Shown here in pieces: positions 38,325 to 47,415 of a stretch of 64,000 nt of DNA. Position 1 is the stretch's first letter; every line of letters starts with the position of its first letter. The translations under genes were made by a program, and so were the position numbers. The notes under the pieces were generated by a model, which saw only the letters and a list, made by a program, of their open reading frames with translations, did not search any database and was not told the DNA's origin. The DNA is from Mesorhizobium sp. (lineage in GTDB: Bacteria > Pseudomonadota > Alphaproteobacteria > Rhizobiales > Rhizobiaceae): positions 124,001 to 188,000 of the forward strand of contig NZ_JAEULZ010000003.1 in the NCBI RefSeq assembly GCF_016793485.1, read 5' to 3'.

Positions 38325-38480
38325 TCAATGCCTCCTTGTGATGGATTGGGCCGCGAAGTTTCCTGAAAAATCGTCGATGGCCGCCGGGGCAGTCCGCTTC
38401 ACCGGCAACACAGCGCCAACATCGAAAGACAATGCCGATGCGGCGAGAGAGGATTGCTTTTGCGCGCGGGTGGAGCATTG

Positions 38481-39089
38481 TCACCCGGCCTGAAACAGCA
38501 TGCTGAAAATGGCTACAATGCCTATCGCCAGCAGGATGACAGCCGTGATCAACGTCATCGATGGAGGAAAGATGCTCTCGCCATGGATCAATCCCTCCGC
38601 CTTCATAGCCGCGCGCTCGTGGCGCAGGCCAAGCATGAACTGGACGTGGTAGACGATCCCCAGGACAAGCATGACTATGCCAAGCAACACCAGTGTGACG
38701 CCGAAATTTCGCGGCGCTGCGGCGTGGGCGATCGTCCCGGCGTCCCGCAGTTTCTCGAAAACCTGGAAGATCGTGAAACCGAAGGAAATCAGCGACAGTG
38801 AGGTGCGGATCACCGACATCAGCGTTCTGTCCGCGCTCATGCGTGTGCGCTGAAAGGAAAGGCCGGTGCGGCGCATCGACATCTCCGTCCTTTCGGTTGA
38901 AAGGTCGGTTCTGTACTCGGAGAGCGAGGTCCGGTGCTCGGAGAGCCCGGTGCGATGATTTGAGAGGCCTGTGCGATAGGCGGAGTACTGCACCGATGCG
39001 ACGTCGGGCTTTGACTCGTCAACTTTCGGGATCGGTGGGACCGGCGTGACGGGCAGATGCTCGGGCCGGACTGGAAGAGTCTTCGTCAT
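38481..39089 (-). CDS. DUF202 membrane protein with nine tandem x-R-T-x-L/M-S-x heptads
   Basis: 202 aa. A proline-rich head (1-37) leads to nine consecutive seven-residue units (38-100), each with Arg-Thr at positions 2-3 and Leu/Met-Ser at 5-6: YRTGLSN, HRTGLSE, HRTSLSE, YRTDLST, ERTEMSM, RRTGLSF, QRTRMSA, DRTLMSV, IRTSLSL. The last two or three correspond to the normal DUF202 motif before the first membrane helix (about 98-115). Two more helices follow (about 128-150 and 180-200). In standard DUF202 proteins only a few such units are present. The extension should form a long amphipathic helix with a stripe of Arg-Thr. Function unknown. Confidence 0.85.
   Translation of the reverse strand: MTKTLPVRPEHLPVTPVPPIPKVDESKPDVASVQYSAYRTGLSNHRTGLSEHRTSLSEYRTDLSTERTEMSMRRTGLSFQRTRMSADRTLMSVIRTSLSLISFGFTIFQVFEKLRDAGTIAHAAAPRNFGVTLVLLGIVMLVLGIVYHVQFMLGLRHERAAMKAEGLIHGESIFPPSMTLITAVILLAIGIVAIFSMLFQAG
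38790..38978 (-). repeat. Nine tandem 21-bp coding repeats
   Basis: DNA coding for the nine heptads of the DUF202 protein. The units are diverged in sequence but keep CG-x-ACC/ACG and CTC-TCG/AGC positions with a 21-base period. Confidence 0.8.
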
Positions 39090-39437
39090 TACAGTTTCTG
39101 CTCCCTGATTGAAGGCTCCCTGGCCGCGAAGTTATCGCCAAGCGCGCGGCCAGTTCCGTGTCAGCAACGGAAAGACACCGAGCAGCGCAGCGACCGGGTC
39201 TGCAAAGCCTTGGACATGGCGCCCTGGAGGGTCGGCACGGATATTCAAGAAGGCTTGCCTCCAGCTTCACCAGCCACTTCCGCCAGTCGGTCGACCAGCA
39301 GGGTCAGGCGCGCGATGTACAGCAAGCATCTATTCGGCAAGATCGGTAAGGCGATTACCGTAACAATGACCGATGCAACACGTAACCGGGCACCTGAAGT
39401 TACAGTTGCGGCCTTTCATTGTCGGCAGCCATGTTGA
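39090..39437. other. Intergenic region with no recognised gene
   Basis: 348 bases between the divergent DUF202 gene and the 108-aa frame. Several overlapping short frames exist, but none has a convincing start site or protein character. It must hold the DUF202 promoter; no GGAAC-CGTT pair with correct spacing was found. Confidence 0.5.
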
Positions 39438-39764
39438 ATGCTTCCGCAACACAATCTTCGGTCCCTGGTGACTGCGGTGAATTCAGAGGCGCAACTCAAC
39501 CGCCGAGGGCTGTTGAAGCTCATGCTGCGGATGCCGGAAATGCGCGAGCACCTCAAGGAGCTCAGCGCAACCAATGAAAGCGTGGCATTGTTGTGCGGCG
39601 CTTTCGAAGATGCAAGCGCGATTCTGGAAAAGCTTCAAATGAATCCTGCAGAGGCCAATCATTCGGCCATCAGCGAATACAGACTAATCTGCAGCGAAAT
39701 CGAAAGCGAAGTCAGATCGATATGCCTCCACATATATAGCCGGCGCAAAGGAAAGCATTCGTAA
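39438..39764 (+). CDS. Hypothetical protein, 108 aa
   Basis: A soluble, mostly helical, charged protein (such as LNRRGLLKLMLRMPEMREHL and LICSEIESEVRSICLHIYSR). No family recognised. There is no strong ribosome binding site, but base composition by codon position looks coding and no better frame overlaps it. Codon use is somewhat less GC-rich than its neighbours, hinting at acquired or weakly expressed DNA. A start at the GTG further in is possible. Confidence 0.45.
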   Translation: MLPQHNLRSLVTAVNSEAQLNRRGLLKLMLRMPEMREHLKELSATNESVALLCGAFEDASAILEKLQMNPAEANHSAISEYRLICSEIESEVRSICLHIYSRRKGKHS

Positions 39765-39876
39765 AATTTATATCACTATCTTCCTTTGGCTGCGGCATGG
39801 TCTTCTGTTGATTGACATAGATGAGGCGCGGACGGATAGTATCCGTTGAGTACCCCGTGGTGATGAGGAAAACGCG

Positions 39877-41574
39877 GTGATCGGGCGGGAGGAGCACGAA
39901 CGATCGCTACCGGCTGAAGAGATCGAAGCCGCCCTTTCTGGCCTTGTTGCGGACTCCAACTTCCTGGCGAGCCCTCGAAACAGGAAGTTCCTGGAATATA
40001 TCGTACGTGAGCAGCTTGCCGGCCGTGGCGACAGGATCAAGGCGTATTCCATAGCGACCGAGATTTTCGGCCGTTCGGTCGATTTCGACCCCATTCAGGA
40101 CCCGATCGTCCGCATAGAAGCGAGGCGGTTGCGCGCCGCTCTCGACCAGTTCTATGATGACCCTTCACATATCTGCACCGTCAGGATCTCGATACCGAAG
40201 GGGGGCTACTCTCCGTCGTTCGAACCCGTTGTCCCACAGCCCAAGCGCTGGGCCATCGTCGGACCGACCCCGATCCGCAACCCCAATCGTTTTCGGTTGC
40301 CGAGCTTTCTGGGTATCAGGCTACCGCGCCGGGTATCCGACATTGCGCTTGGCATTTGCCTGGGGGTCGTGGCCGTTCTGGTCGTACTCCAGAACGAAAG
40401 GCCGCCAGGTGATCCGGCCTTGCTGATGGCAAGAAAGCCGGTCCTGCTCGTCGAATTGGCCGAGACGGGCGGTCCGCCCTTCAGCCTGGCGTTCCGCGAC
40501 CAATTGCTGGGCTCTCTCGCGAAATTCGAGCGATGGCAGGTCCGCGATATCGTTCCCGGCGCCGCATTGACCGTCGCATCGGTTTCGTCAGCGCCCGGGG
40601 GACCATACAAGCTCTATCTGCGTCAGGATCAGACCCGCCTCTGGTGGAAATTGACGGACCAGTCTACCGGCGAGGTTCTCGGGTCCGATGTCATCCCGAG
40701 CAAAACAGTCAGCGGCGGCTTTTCGGAAGACACAAACTTCATCAATGATCTCGCCGACCGGTTGGGCGGCAGCAAGGGCCTTGTCACCACGTCCGAGATA
40801 CGGCGCAATGTCGGGTCCGAGGCGCTGGGCTTTGGCTGTATCGCCAAGATGGAGGCCGAAATCTGGGCAAGGGACCGAAGTGAGGGATTGCCAGCCATCA
40901 AGACTTGCCTGGAAGAAAGCCTGAGCCTCCAGCCGAACGATGCGGACCTCCTGACCGCGCTCGCGCGAGTTCTGATACGGATGGAGCCTCTTACGAACCC
41001 GAAGCAGGAAGCTTTCCAGCAGGCAGAAAGCCTGATCGCGCGTTCTTCGGCCCTAAATCCAAACTCGTCGCAGACTGAACTCGCGTTGATGATATTGCGT
41101 GTGCGGCAGGCGAATTTCGACGCAGCCTCACAAGCCGCACGGCGCGCCCTGGCGACCAATCCAGCCGATCGCACCGTCAGGAGTTATGCCGGCGCCGCAC
41201 TGTTTGCGAACGGCAGACTGGACGAGGGAGCCGCATTGATGCGCTCGGCGGAATCCCTTCATTATTCGCTGCTCCCGGAAGTTCAGATGTATCTCGCCGC
41301 ATACTCCTATCTTCGCTCGGATTTCCGCGCCGCGCTCCGACATACCGACATGCTGACTTCAACTCCCTGCTTCTGCTGGAACGCAATCCGCGTTGCATCC
41401 TTCGAAGCGCTGGGAGACAGCGAAAGCGCACAAAAGGAACTGGCCATCATGTTGGCGGCGAGCCCGGATGTCGGTTCGACCTATACACAAAAAATGACTG
41501 AACGCGGATTTGCGCCTGAAATAAGAGACAAGCTGCGCATCGCCTTGCTCAAGGCTGGCCTCGCCGTTCAATAG
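39877..41574 (+). CDS. TPR protein with an N-terminal regulatory-type domain
   Basis: 565 aa from a GTG start with GAGGA upstream. The N-terminal domain (about 10-110, including NRKFLEYIVREQLAGRGDRI, IATEIFGR and FDPIQDPIVRIEARRLRAAL) is a recurring module of rhizobial adenylate-cyclase-like and TolB/TPR regulators and is thought to be a winged-helix-like head. One membrane helix follows (about 155-172), then a probably periplasmic part with tetratricopeptide-like repeats (about 325-540). The layout suggests a membrane-bound regulator sensing in the periplasm. Its neighbour is the convergent cellulose operon, a possible target; this is inferred from position only. Confidence 0.72.
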   Translation: MIGREEHERSLPAEEIEAALSGLVADSNFLASPRNRKFLEYIVREQLAGRGDRIKAYSIATEIFGRSVDFDPIQDPIVRIEARRLRAALDQFYDDPSHICTVRISIPKGGYSPSFEPVVPQPKRWAIVGPTPIRNPNRFRLPSFLGIRLPRRVSDIALGICLGVVAVLVVLQNERPPGDPALLMARKPVLLVELAETGGPPFSLAFRDQLLGSLAKFERWQVRDIVPGAALTVASVSSAPGGPYKLYLRQDQTRLWWKLTDQSTGEVLGSDVIPSKTVSGGFSEDTNFINDLADRLGGSKGLVTTSEIRRNVGSEALGFGCIAKMEAEIWARDRSEGLPAIKTCLEESLSLQPNDADLLTALARVLIRMEPLTNPKQEAFQQAESLIARSSALNPNSSQTELALMILRVRQANFDAASQAARRALATNPADRTVRSYAGAALFANGRLDEGAALMRSAESLHYSLLPEVQMYLAAYSYLRSDFRAALRHTDMLTSTPCFCWNAIRVASFEALGDSESAQKELAIMLAASPDVGSTYTQKMTERGFAPEIRDKLRIALLKAGLAVQ

Positions 41575-41660
41575 TCGCGAGGCGGAACCGTGTATCGAAG
41601 AAGCAAGCCGACGCGGCGCACCGATAACCGTAGTTCAGTCGGGCTGTCGCCCCGGCGACG

Positions 41661-44030
41661 TCAATATGTCGAAGCGGGGTTGCGCGCGGCCCACAGGTCG
41701 TTCAACCCGCGCATGGCATCGCGATTGCCTGCGCTTGCGGCTGCGCGGAAAACTCTCTCCGCATCGCGATAGCGGATCAGGTTCATGTAGGCATAGCCGC
41801 GCAGGACCATCAGGTCGAGAGGCTCGGGAACGATGCGGGCGCGTTCGTCGAGCGCCAGCAAAGTCTCCACGTAGCGCTTGTTCTGAAAGGCGGAAGTGGC
41901 CCGCTGCGAAAGCAGCGCCGCATTGATTTCCACGCTGCGGCTCGAGCCGACCGGGGCCTTCGTGGCCGAGACCGCCGCAAGGTCGGTCAGTCCGACGCGC
42001 ATATAGGCCAGGCTCTGTCCGTAGGCTGCATCGCTCCTGGTCTGGCCGCTGCCTCGCAGCGCGACCTCGAACGCCTTCGCGGCCTCAACGGGACGGTTTG
42101 CTTCCATCAAACACCATCCGCGCGTGAGCGCGGCTTGAGGCGACATGCCCTCGGGGTCTTCTGTCGTGCGACAGCCTTTCGCCCGCACGCGATCGCCCTT
42201 CTGACGCGGCGGCGTCTTGCGCGACACCGGAGGCTCTTGTGCGACATAGGAAACGGCGGCCTCACGTGTGACCTGCGGAAGCGGCTGCCTGTCCGATTGG
42301 CTCTCACCGGCCTGGCCGACCGCGACAGGCGATCTGGCAGGAGCGGGAGCCGCAACGATATCGAGTTCGATCGGCTGACGAGGCTGGCTGACCGCGACCG
42401 CCTTTACGGGCCTTGGCGCGACTGGATCGGCGGCCACGCCGACCTCTACCTGCCGCCGTTCGCGCGGAGCGAGGGCCGCGGTTTCGATGCTGCGCTCGCC
42501 GACGATCGGGATACGGTCCGAACGGCCTGCCCAGGCTGTCTGCACATCGCGCACGCCGGCCTGATCGCCAAGCTTCCAGCGCATGAGTGCAAGGCCGAAC
42601 GCTGCGGGCTCGCTGTCCGGCCCCCATTCCAGCGCACTGCGAAACCACCGCTCCGCGGTGTCGAACTGGTTGAAATTATCCGCGTACCAACCAAGTTGCT
42701 CGGCCGAGGCGGAATCCTTGGCTTTCGCGACTTCGGCGACCACGCGCTGCAGGACTTCCGGCGCGAACTGAGGCGAAGGTCTGAGCGCCAGCATGTTGGC
42801 GATGGCGGCGAGATAGACTGCGCGAACGTCGTCGCTGGCGTCGCGCCACTCATAGAGGACGGCTTCCGCCTCCTGCGGCCGGTCCTGGTTTATGAGCGCC
42901 AGCGCAAGCCCCTGCGACGAGGCCGCGTCGCGCTGCCGGGCAACCGCCTTGCGGAACCAGGTTTCGGCCACCGCCGGGTTGTCCCGGCGCAAGTAGTACC
43001 AGCCAAGCAGGAGATCGTCGCCCTGCGTACCGCCGGCGTTGGCAAGCTTCTCGACAAGGGCGAGATCGGTTGCGGACACGGTAATGGTCGGGTCGGCATC
43101 TGCCGCGACGATCGCGCGCCGGGCGATTTCGCCACGCACGGGCTCGAACTCCGGCTTGCCGTCGACAGTTCGCTCCAGCGCGAGGAGCTGGTCGAGATCG
43201 GCCCGCGGCAGCAGTTCCGCGGCCTTCTGGATCGTTGCGAGCCGTTCCTGCGGCTGCTCGCAGCTGCGCAGGATGTAGAGATAGGCATCGAGAGCACGCT
43301 GCCGGCGGTCGGTGCGTGCGAAGGCTTCTCCAACACGCCAGAGCACGTCGATGTCGCCGCAGGTCAGCATCGCCGGGTTCGCCGAAGCGACACGGACGAC
43401 GGTGTCGTATTGCTTGATGTCGGAGGCGTTGACGAGTTGCTCGCGCGCCTCGGCAAGCTGCAATCTGTCGAGCAGATCGGAAGGCACCTGCCAGCCGGGT
43501 TCGCGCGTCTGGCGGTCGCTGATGGCCTTGCGGACATCAGCTATCCGCCCTTCCGAATAGAGTTTCCACATCTGGTCGAGTTGCGGGTCGCCCTGAGGAA
43601 CGGCAGCCAGAGGGTTCTCCGGAGGTACCCAGTCGGGATAGAGCGCCCGAAGGCGAGCAATCTCAGCCTCCAGACGCCTCGTGTCGCCCTGGGCGGCAAA
43701 ATAGCGAAGCGCCGTTTCGTCAACGACCGGGCCAGTCGATGCCGGATTTCGCGACGGCGTCACGGACGGGGCGGCCTGCCCGGGGAGAGAGGGCTCGTGA
43801 GCCTGAGCAATGCGCATCTCCGGGCCAGAAGTCGCGGTGTCGGTCGGCGCACTCGACCTGTTTAGCGCGAGGGCTGAGACATCATTTGAGGGTCGTTGCG
43901 CCGCCGCGTCGCCGCTCGCATCGGAGAAGACGTTTTCCGCAGCCCCGAACGGGCCGATGCCAGTCTGCTGCATGACCAGAATGCCGGCAGTTCCGACGAC
44001 CGCAGCCAGGAGAAAGGGCCTCAAAGGCAT
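41661..44030 (-). CDS. Cellulose-operon TPR protein (BcsC-position protein without barrel)
   Basis: 789 aa. An N-terminal membrane anchor or signal (about 5-22, FLLAAVVGTAGILVMQQTG) is followed by many tetratricopeptide-like repeats (about 100-480 and 640-780), split by a Pro/Arg-rich linker. The start overlaps the bcsZ end by ten bases, so it is translated as part of bcsABZ. It occupies the place of BcsC but lacks BcsC's C-terminal outer-membrane beta-barrel and is shorter (BcsC is about 1,150 aa). It may act as the periplasmic scaffold, with export through another porin. Confidence 0.82.
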   Translation of the reverse strand: MPLRPFLLAAVVGTAGILVMQQTGIGPFGAAENVFSDASGDAAAQRPSNDVSALALNRSSAPTDTATSGPEMRIAQAHEPSLPGQAAPSVTPSRNPASTGPVVDETALRYFAAQGDTRRLEAEIARLRALYPDWVPPENPLAAVPQGDPQLDQMWKLYSEGRIADVRKAISDRQTREPGWQVPSDLLDRLQLAEAREQLVNASDIKQYDTVVRVASANPAMLTCGDIDVLWRVGEAFARTDRRQRALDAYLYILRSCEQPQERLATIQKAAELLPRADLDQLLALERTVDGKPEFEPVRGEIARRAIVAADADPTITVSATDLALVEKLANAGGTQGDDLLLGWYYLRRDNPAVAETWFRKAVARQRDAASSQGLALALINQDRPQEAEAVLYEWRDASDDVRAVYLAAIANMLALRPSPQFAPEVLQRVVAEVAKAKDSASAEQLGWYADNFNQFDTAERWFRSALEWGPDSEPAAFGLALMRWKLGDQAGVRDVQTAWAGRSDRIPIVGERSIETAALAPRERRQVEVGVAADPVAPRPVKAVAVSQPRQPIELDIVAAPAPARSPVAVGQAGESQSDRQPLPQVTREAAVSYVAQEPPVSRKTPPRQKGDRVRAKGCRTTEDPEGMSPQAALTRGWCLMEANRPVEAAKAFEVALRGSGQTRSDAAYGQSLAYMRVGLTDLAAVSATKAPVGSSRSVEINAALLSQRATSAFQNKRYVETLLALDERARIVPEPLDLMVLRGYAYMNLIRYRDAERVFRAAASAGNRDAMRGLNDLWAARNPASTY

Positions 44031-45067
44031 TCGGGAAGCCTCCGCCGTGCGTAGGAAAGAGCCAGCAGGTGCAGCGTCGAAGGATAGTAATCTGTCGGCA
44101 CGAAGGTTTTTAGATCATCGGCAAGCGGCGTGCGGTCGAGCACGCAGCCGACAAGCGCGGGGATAACGCGGTAGCCGGGGTCGTCGAGCAACTGGCGCGT
44201 CGATCCCGTGCTGATGTCGACCAGGCGCACTCGTCCCTGAGCATCGACCATGTTCTTCTGGAACGGCTCCAGCAAGGCACGGTTGCGATTCCCGGCGCGC
44301 AGCAGATAGAGCGGTATGCGGATGGCGTTGTAGCCGAACTCCTGCGGAAAACCGTCGGCCGCCGCCGGCTTTGACCGAAGCGAAACCCAGTCCGGAGGGA
44401 GGCCGGCAGCGCCGATCATCATCGAGGACGAGACGAGTTTCTCGCCGTCCTGCGCCAACCGCGTCCAAGCTCCCTGCGGGACAAGCTCGGCCATGACCGG
44501 CAGCGCCTCGAAAACCCAGTAGGACGGGTTCACCACCGGACCGTCCTTCCGATCGTTAAGACCGAAACCGCTGTTGCCGGGCTTGAGCAGGACCGAGCCT
44601 GCAATCGTCTCTATGCTGTTTTCGGACAGCGACGACGCCATGGCTGTCGCGGCTGCGGTCAGGTCCGGTCGCCGCCAGTCGCGACCGGCCAGCGCAGCTG
44701 CATAGGCGATGAGCAGGTCGCCGTCGGTCGCGTTGTTGGCGTCGGTCACGTGCGGGGTCGCGGCCGGGTCCCAGCGCCAGACCGACAGGCCGTCGTCGCG
44801 CAACAGCATCTCGGTGCGCGTGAAGGTCCAGATCGTATCGAAGTCCGCCCGATTGTTGGCGAGATAGGCGAGCAGCAGACCGTAGCCCTGGCCTTCGCTA
44901 TGGCTGATGTTGTTGTTGGCCGTATCGACGATGCGCCCCGACGGATCGAGGAATTTCTGCCTGTAGGCCTGCCATTCGTCGCTCTGGATGACGCCGGCAA
45001 GGCCAGGGATCGACGACCCGACCAGGAGAAGCCCGGCCACTACAAGATTCCGCCAGCCACCCCTCAC
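44021..45067 (-). CDS. bcsZ: Endoglucanase of glycoside hydrolase family 8 (BcsZ/CelC)
   Basis: 348 aa from a GTG at 45067 that overlaps the bcsB stop (GTGA). Signal-like helix VRGGWRNLVVAGLLLVGSSI at the N-terminus. GH8 hallmarks: catalytic acid Glu in SHSEGQGYGLLLAY (about 60), Asp in NNATDGDLLIAYA and the conserved VNPSYWVFEALP. It trims or edits nascent cellulose in the periplasm. It lies third in the bcsA-bcsB-bcsZ-TPR unit. Confidence 0.92.
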   Translation of the reverse strand: MRGGWRNLVVAGLLLVGSSIPGLAGVIQSDEWQAYRQKFLDPSGRIVDTANNNISHSEGQGYGLLLAYLANNRADFDTIWTFTRTEMLLRDDGLSVWRWDPAATPHVTDANNATDGDLLIAYAAALAGRDWRRPDLTAAATAMASSLSENSIETIAGSVLLKPGNSGFGLNDRKDGPVVNPSYWVFEALPVMAELVPQGAWTRLAQDGEKLVSSSMMIGAAGLPPDWVSLRSKPAAADGFPQEFGYNAIRIPLYLLRAGNRNRALLEPFQKNMVDAQGRVRLVDISTGSTRQLLDDPGYRVIPALVGCVLDRTPLADDLKTFVPTDYYPSTLHLLALSYARRRLPECL

Positions 45068-47415
45068 CTTCGCCTCCCGAAGGTCCCGAGAAGGCCGGCG
45101 GTCGCGAGGCCAAGGAATATGCAGAGGACTGTTACGGCCAGACCGTAGGCCAGCGCGTTGCTTGACAGCCAATTGGCGGCGATCAGACGGAAATTGCTGA
45201 ACGAATAGGGGACCGTCTCGATGAACTCGATCTGCTCGGCAGGTATCCGCGACACGCTTCCGGTGGCGGATCCGAAGGTCGTGATATGACCGCGAAGCTC
45301 CGCCCAGCCGGATTGGCTGGTGAGTTCGTCCATGCCTTCCCGGAGTGCACCGACCGTGGGAGCTGTCACGAGCGTCCATGTCCCTTCGCCACCGGCGTTG
45401 AAATTGGAAGCCACCAGCAGACTCGCATTCCCACCGGGCACGAAGGGTGGGGCCTCGCTTCGGAAAATGCGGAACGTGTCCACGGTTACGTTGAAGGTGC
45501 GGTTCACCCATTCCTCGAAGCGGCTGACCTGGCCACGCCAGCCGCTTCCGCGCAGGCGGTCACGCCATTGGTCGAAAGTCGTCTGTGTGTCGGGCCTGAT
45601 GGACGCAACCGTCTCGCCCCAACTGGCCCGGCTTTCGTCGCCGATGCCCAGTTGCGCCAGCACCACCGGCGGCGTCTGGGATATTGTGGTGACAAAAAGC
45701 GCATTCCTTCCAACGAGCGCCGCCGCCGAAGCAACCGTGTCCACATCGATCAAACGGCCCGCCTGTACGGCGATGCGCGCCAGCAATGTCGTCGCGGCGG
45801 ACAGCGTTTCAGGCTGGGTGCGATCCATCACCAGAGCCACAGGATTATCGGCACGACCATAGGGGAAACCGGTGCCTGACAGGCCCCCGAGCTCGGGTGT
45901 CCGGCCGATGCGGGCGTAGTCTGGCATCACGAATTCGGAGCTGTCGAAGATGACGAAGCGGCCGTTGTCGAGCGCCGTCGCGCCGGGAGCGCAAACCTCG
46001 TCCGCCTTGGTGCGCAACACGGCCTCGATGGCGATCGTGTTCTCTCCAGGCTTGAAATGGCGCATCGTCACCTTGATCGGGAGATGCCTCAGTATTTCTC
46101 CGCCGGACGTGGTGATCGGGACGGTCGCCGCGATATTGTCGTTCACATAGACGTCGATACTGCTGCCCGGCAGGACCTCCTGCGAATAGGCCGCGTCGAG
46201 CAGGATGGTCGTCTCGCCATAAGCGTTGGCGTAGAAGTCGGCTGGCACGCCCACCGCGAAATCTGTCCGCACCCGACGCCCTGAAAATTCCAGCGTGCCG
46301 ATGCCCAGATCGGAGAACTTCAGACGCGCCGCGCCGAACAACATCGGCACGTCGGGCGTCCGCCAGGGACGGGTCGCCAGATAGGTGCGCTGGATTTCGA
46401 GCGGGCGATCGACCTGCTGGCCAAGGCTTCCGACGGCGGCGCTCACCATTTCCCAGGTGGGTCCGGTCACGACGAGATTGGATGGGCCAAGGCGTGGGTC
46501 ATCGATCATCGCGATGGTCGGGGCAGTTTCAGAGCCAGGCGGAAGCGTGGTGAGGATACCTGCCAGATCGGAGGCAGTGCCGACGATGACGTTGGCGTCT
46601 CCCTGCATTGCGGGTCTGGTTGTCGCCTCCGAGACATCGAAGGACTGGTTCGGCATGTTGGCCATCAGCGCGACGGACTGGGCCAGTCGGACGATCCCGG
46701 GCGTGGCCGTCGCCTGCTGCATCGAAGGCGCCACGAGGTTGAACGTTGTCCGGCCGGAACCGTTCACGCCGACGGCACGGATATCTTCTACGCGCCTCCA
46801 GCGCATCGCATCCGGGTTGTCGAAGGTCAGAAAGGTTTCAGAAGGCTCGATCTGGGTCCACAATTCGTAAGTCGATTCGATCGTGCAGTCGGTACGATGA
46901 CGCTGGGATGACTCAATGGTTATGTCATTCAGGCCGGCGCGCAGAAGGCCATCGGGAATGTCGGCCTTCAGGCCCGAAGAGGTGCCCGGCGAAGCAACCG
47001 GCGAATCGATCAGCCTCGTGCCGTTGAGGGTCACGCGCAGGCGCGAAATCTCGGGCGCGACGACAATGGCGTTCTGGTAGCCCAGATTGATCGACGCACC
47101 CGACGCCGCCTGCTCCGGTGTCAGATAAATGGACCAGGACCGGCGGGCATGTTCGCCCGCGAGCACGAATTCCGGGGACGGGATGATGTAACGGCGCGCC
47201 GGCTCGGTCGACACCGGCACGGTCTGCGGCGCGGCGAGAGGCTCTACCGGCATTCCGGGCGCAGGAGCTTCAGAGGGAACCGGCTTGGAAAGAGACGGTG
47301 TCGACGTCTCCGAAGACAAAGAGCGCTCCGGCGACATATCGAAAGGCTGCATCTGCGCGACGGCCGTTCCGGCCATTGCAAGTATAATGCCGAGTGTGCA
47401 AGCTGACCGCTTCAC
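45064..47415 (-). CDS. bcsB: Cellulose synthase regulatory subunit BcsB
   Basis: 783 aa from a GTG at 47415 overlapping the bcsA stop codon (GTGA). Signal peptide (about 1-22, AVAQ). A large periplasmic body with the repeated carbohydrate-binding and flavodoxin-like modules of BcsB (GYQNAIVVAPEISRLRVTLN, VVLRCS-like strands, FPYGRADNPVALVMDRTQPE). One C-terminal membrane helix (about 748-775) pairs with BcsA. It guides the polymer across the periplasm. Confidence 0.92.
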   Translation of the reverse strand: MKRSACTLGIILAMAGTAVAQMQPFDMSPERSLSSETSTPSLSKPVPSEAPAPGMPVEPLAAPQTVPVSTEPARRYIIPSPEFVLAGEHARRSWSIYLTPEQAASGASINLGYQNAIVVAPEISRLRVTLNGTRLIDSPVASPGTSSGLKADIPDGLLRAGLNDITIESSQRHRTDCTIESTYELWTQIEPSETFLTFDNPDAMRWRRVEDIRAVGVNGSGRTTFNLVAPSMQQATATPGIVRLAQSVALMANMPNQSFDVSEATTRPAMQGDANVIVGTASDLAGILTTLPPGSETAPTIAMIDDPRLGPSNLVVTGPTWEMVSAAVGSLGQQVDRPLEIQRTYLATRPWRTPDVPMLFGAARLKFSDLGIGTLEFSGRRVRTDFAVGVPADFYANAYGETTILLDAAYSQEVLPGSSIDVYVNDNIAATVPITTSGGEILRHLPIKVTMRHFKPGENTIAIEAVLRTKADEVCAPGATALDNGRFVIFDSSEFVMPDYARIGRTPELGGLSGTGFPYGRADNPVALVMDRTQPETLSAATTLLARIAVQAGRLIDVDTVASAAALVGRNALFVTTISQTPPVVLAQLGIGDESRASWGETVASIRPDTQTTFDQWRDRLRGSGWRGQVSRFEEWVNRTFNVTVDTFRIFRSEAPPFVPGGNASLLVASNFNAGGEGTWTLVTAPTVGALREGMDELTSQSGWAELRGHITTFGSATGSVSRIPAEQIEFIETVPYSFSNFRLIAANWLSSNALAYGLAVTVLCIFLGLATAGLLGTFGRRR

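Noticed and set aside
38790-38978. Nine regularly spaced repeats as a possible CRISPR array
   Set aside because: The period is 21 bases without unique spacers and the repeats are coding heptads of the DUF202 protein.
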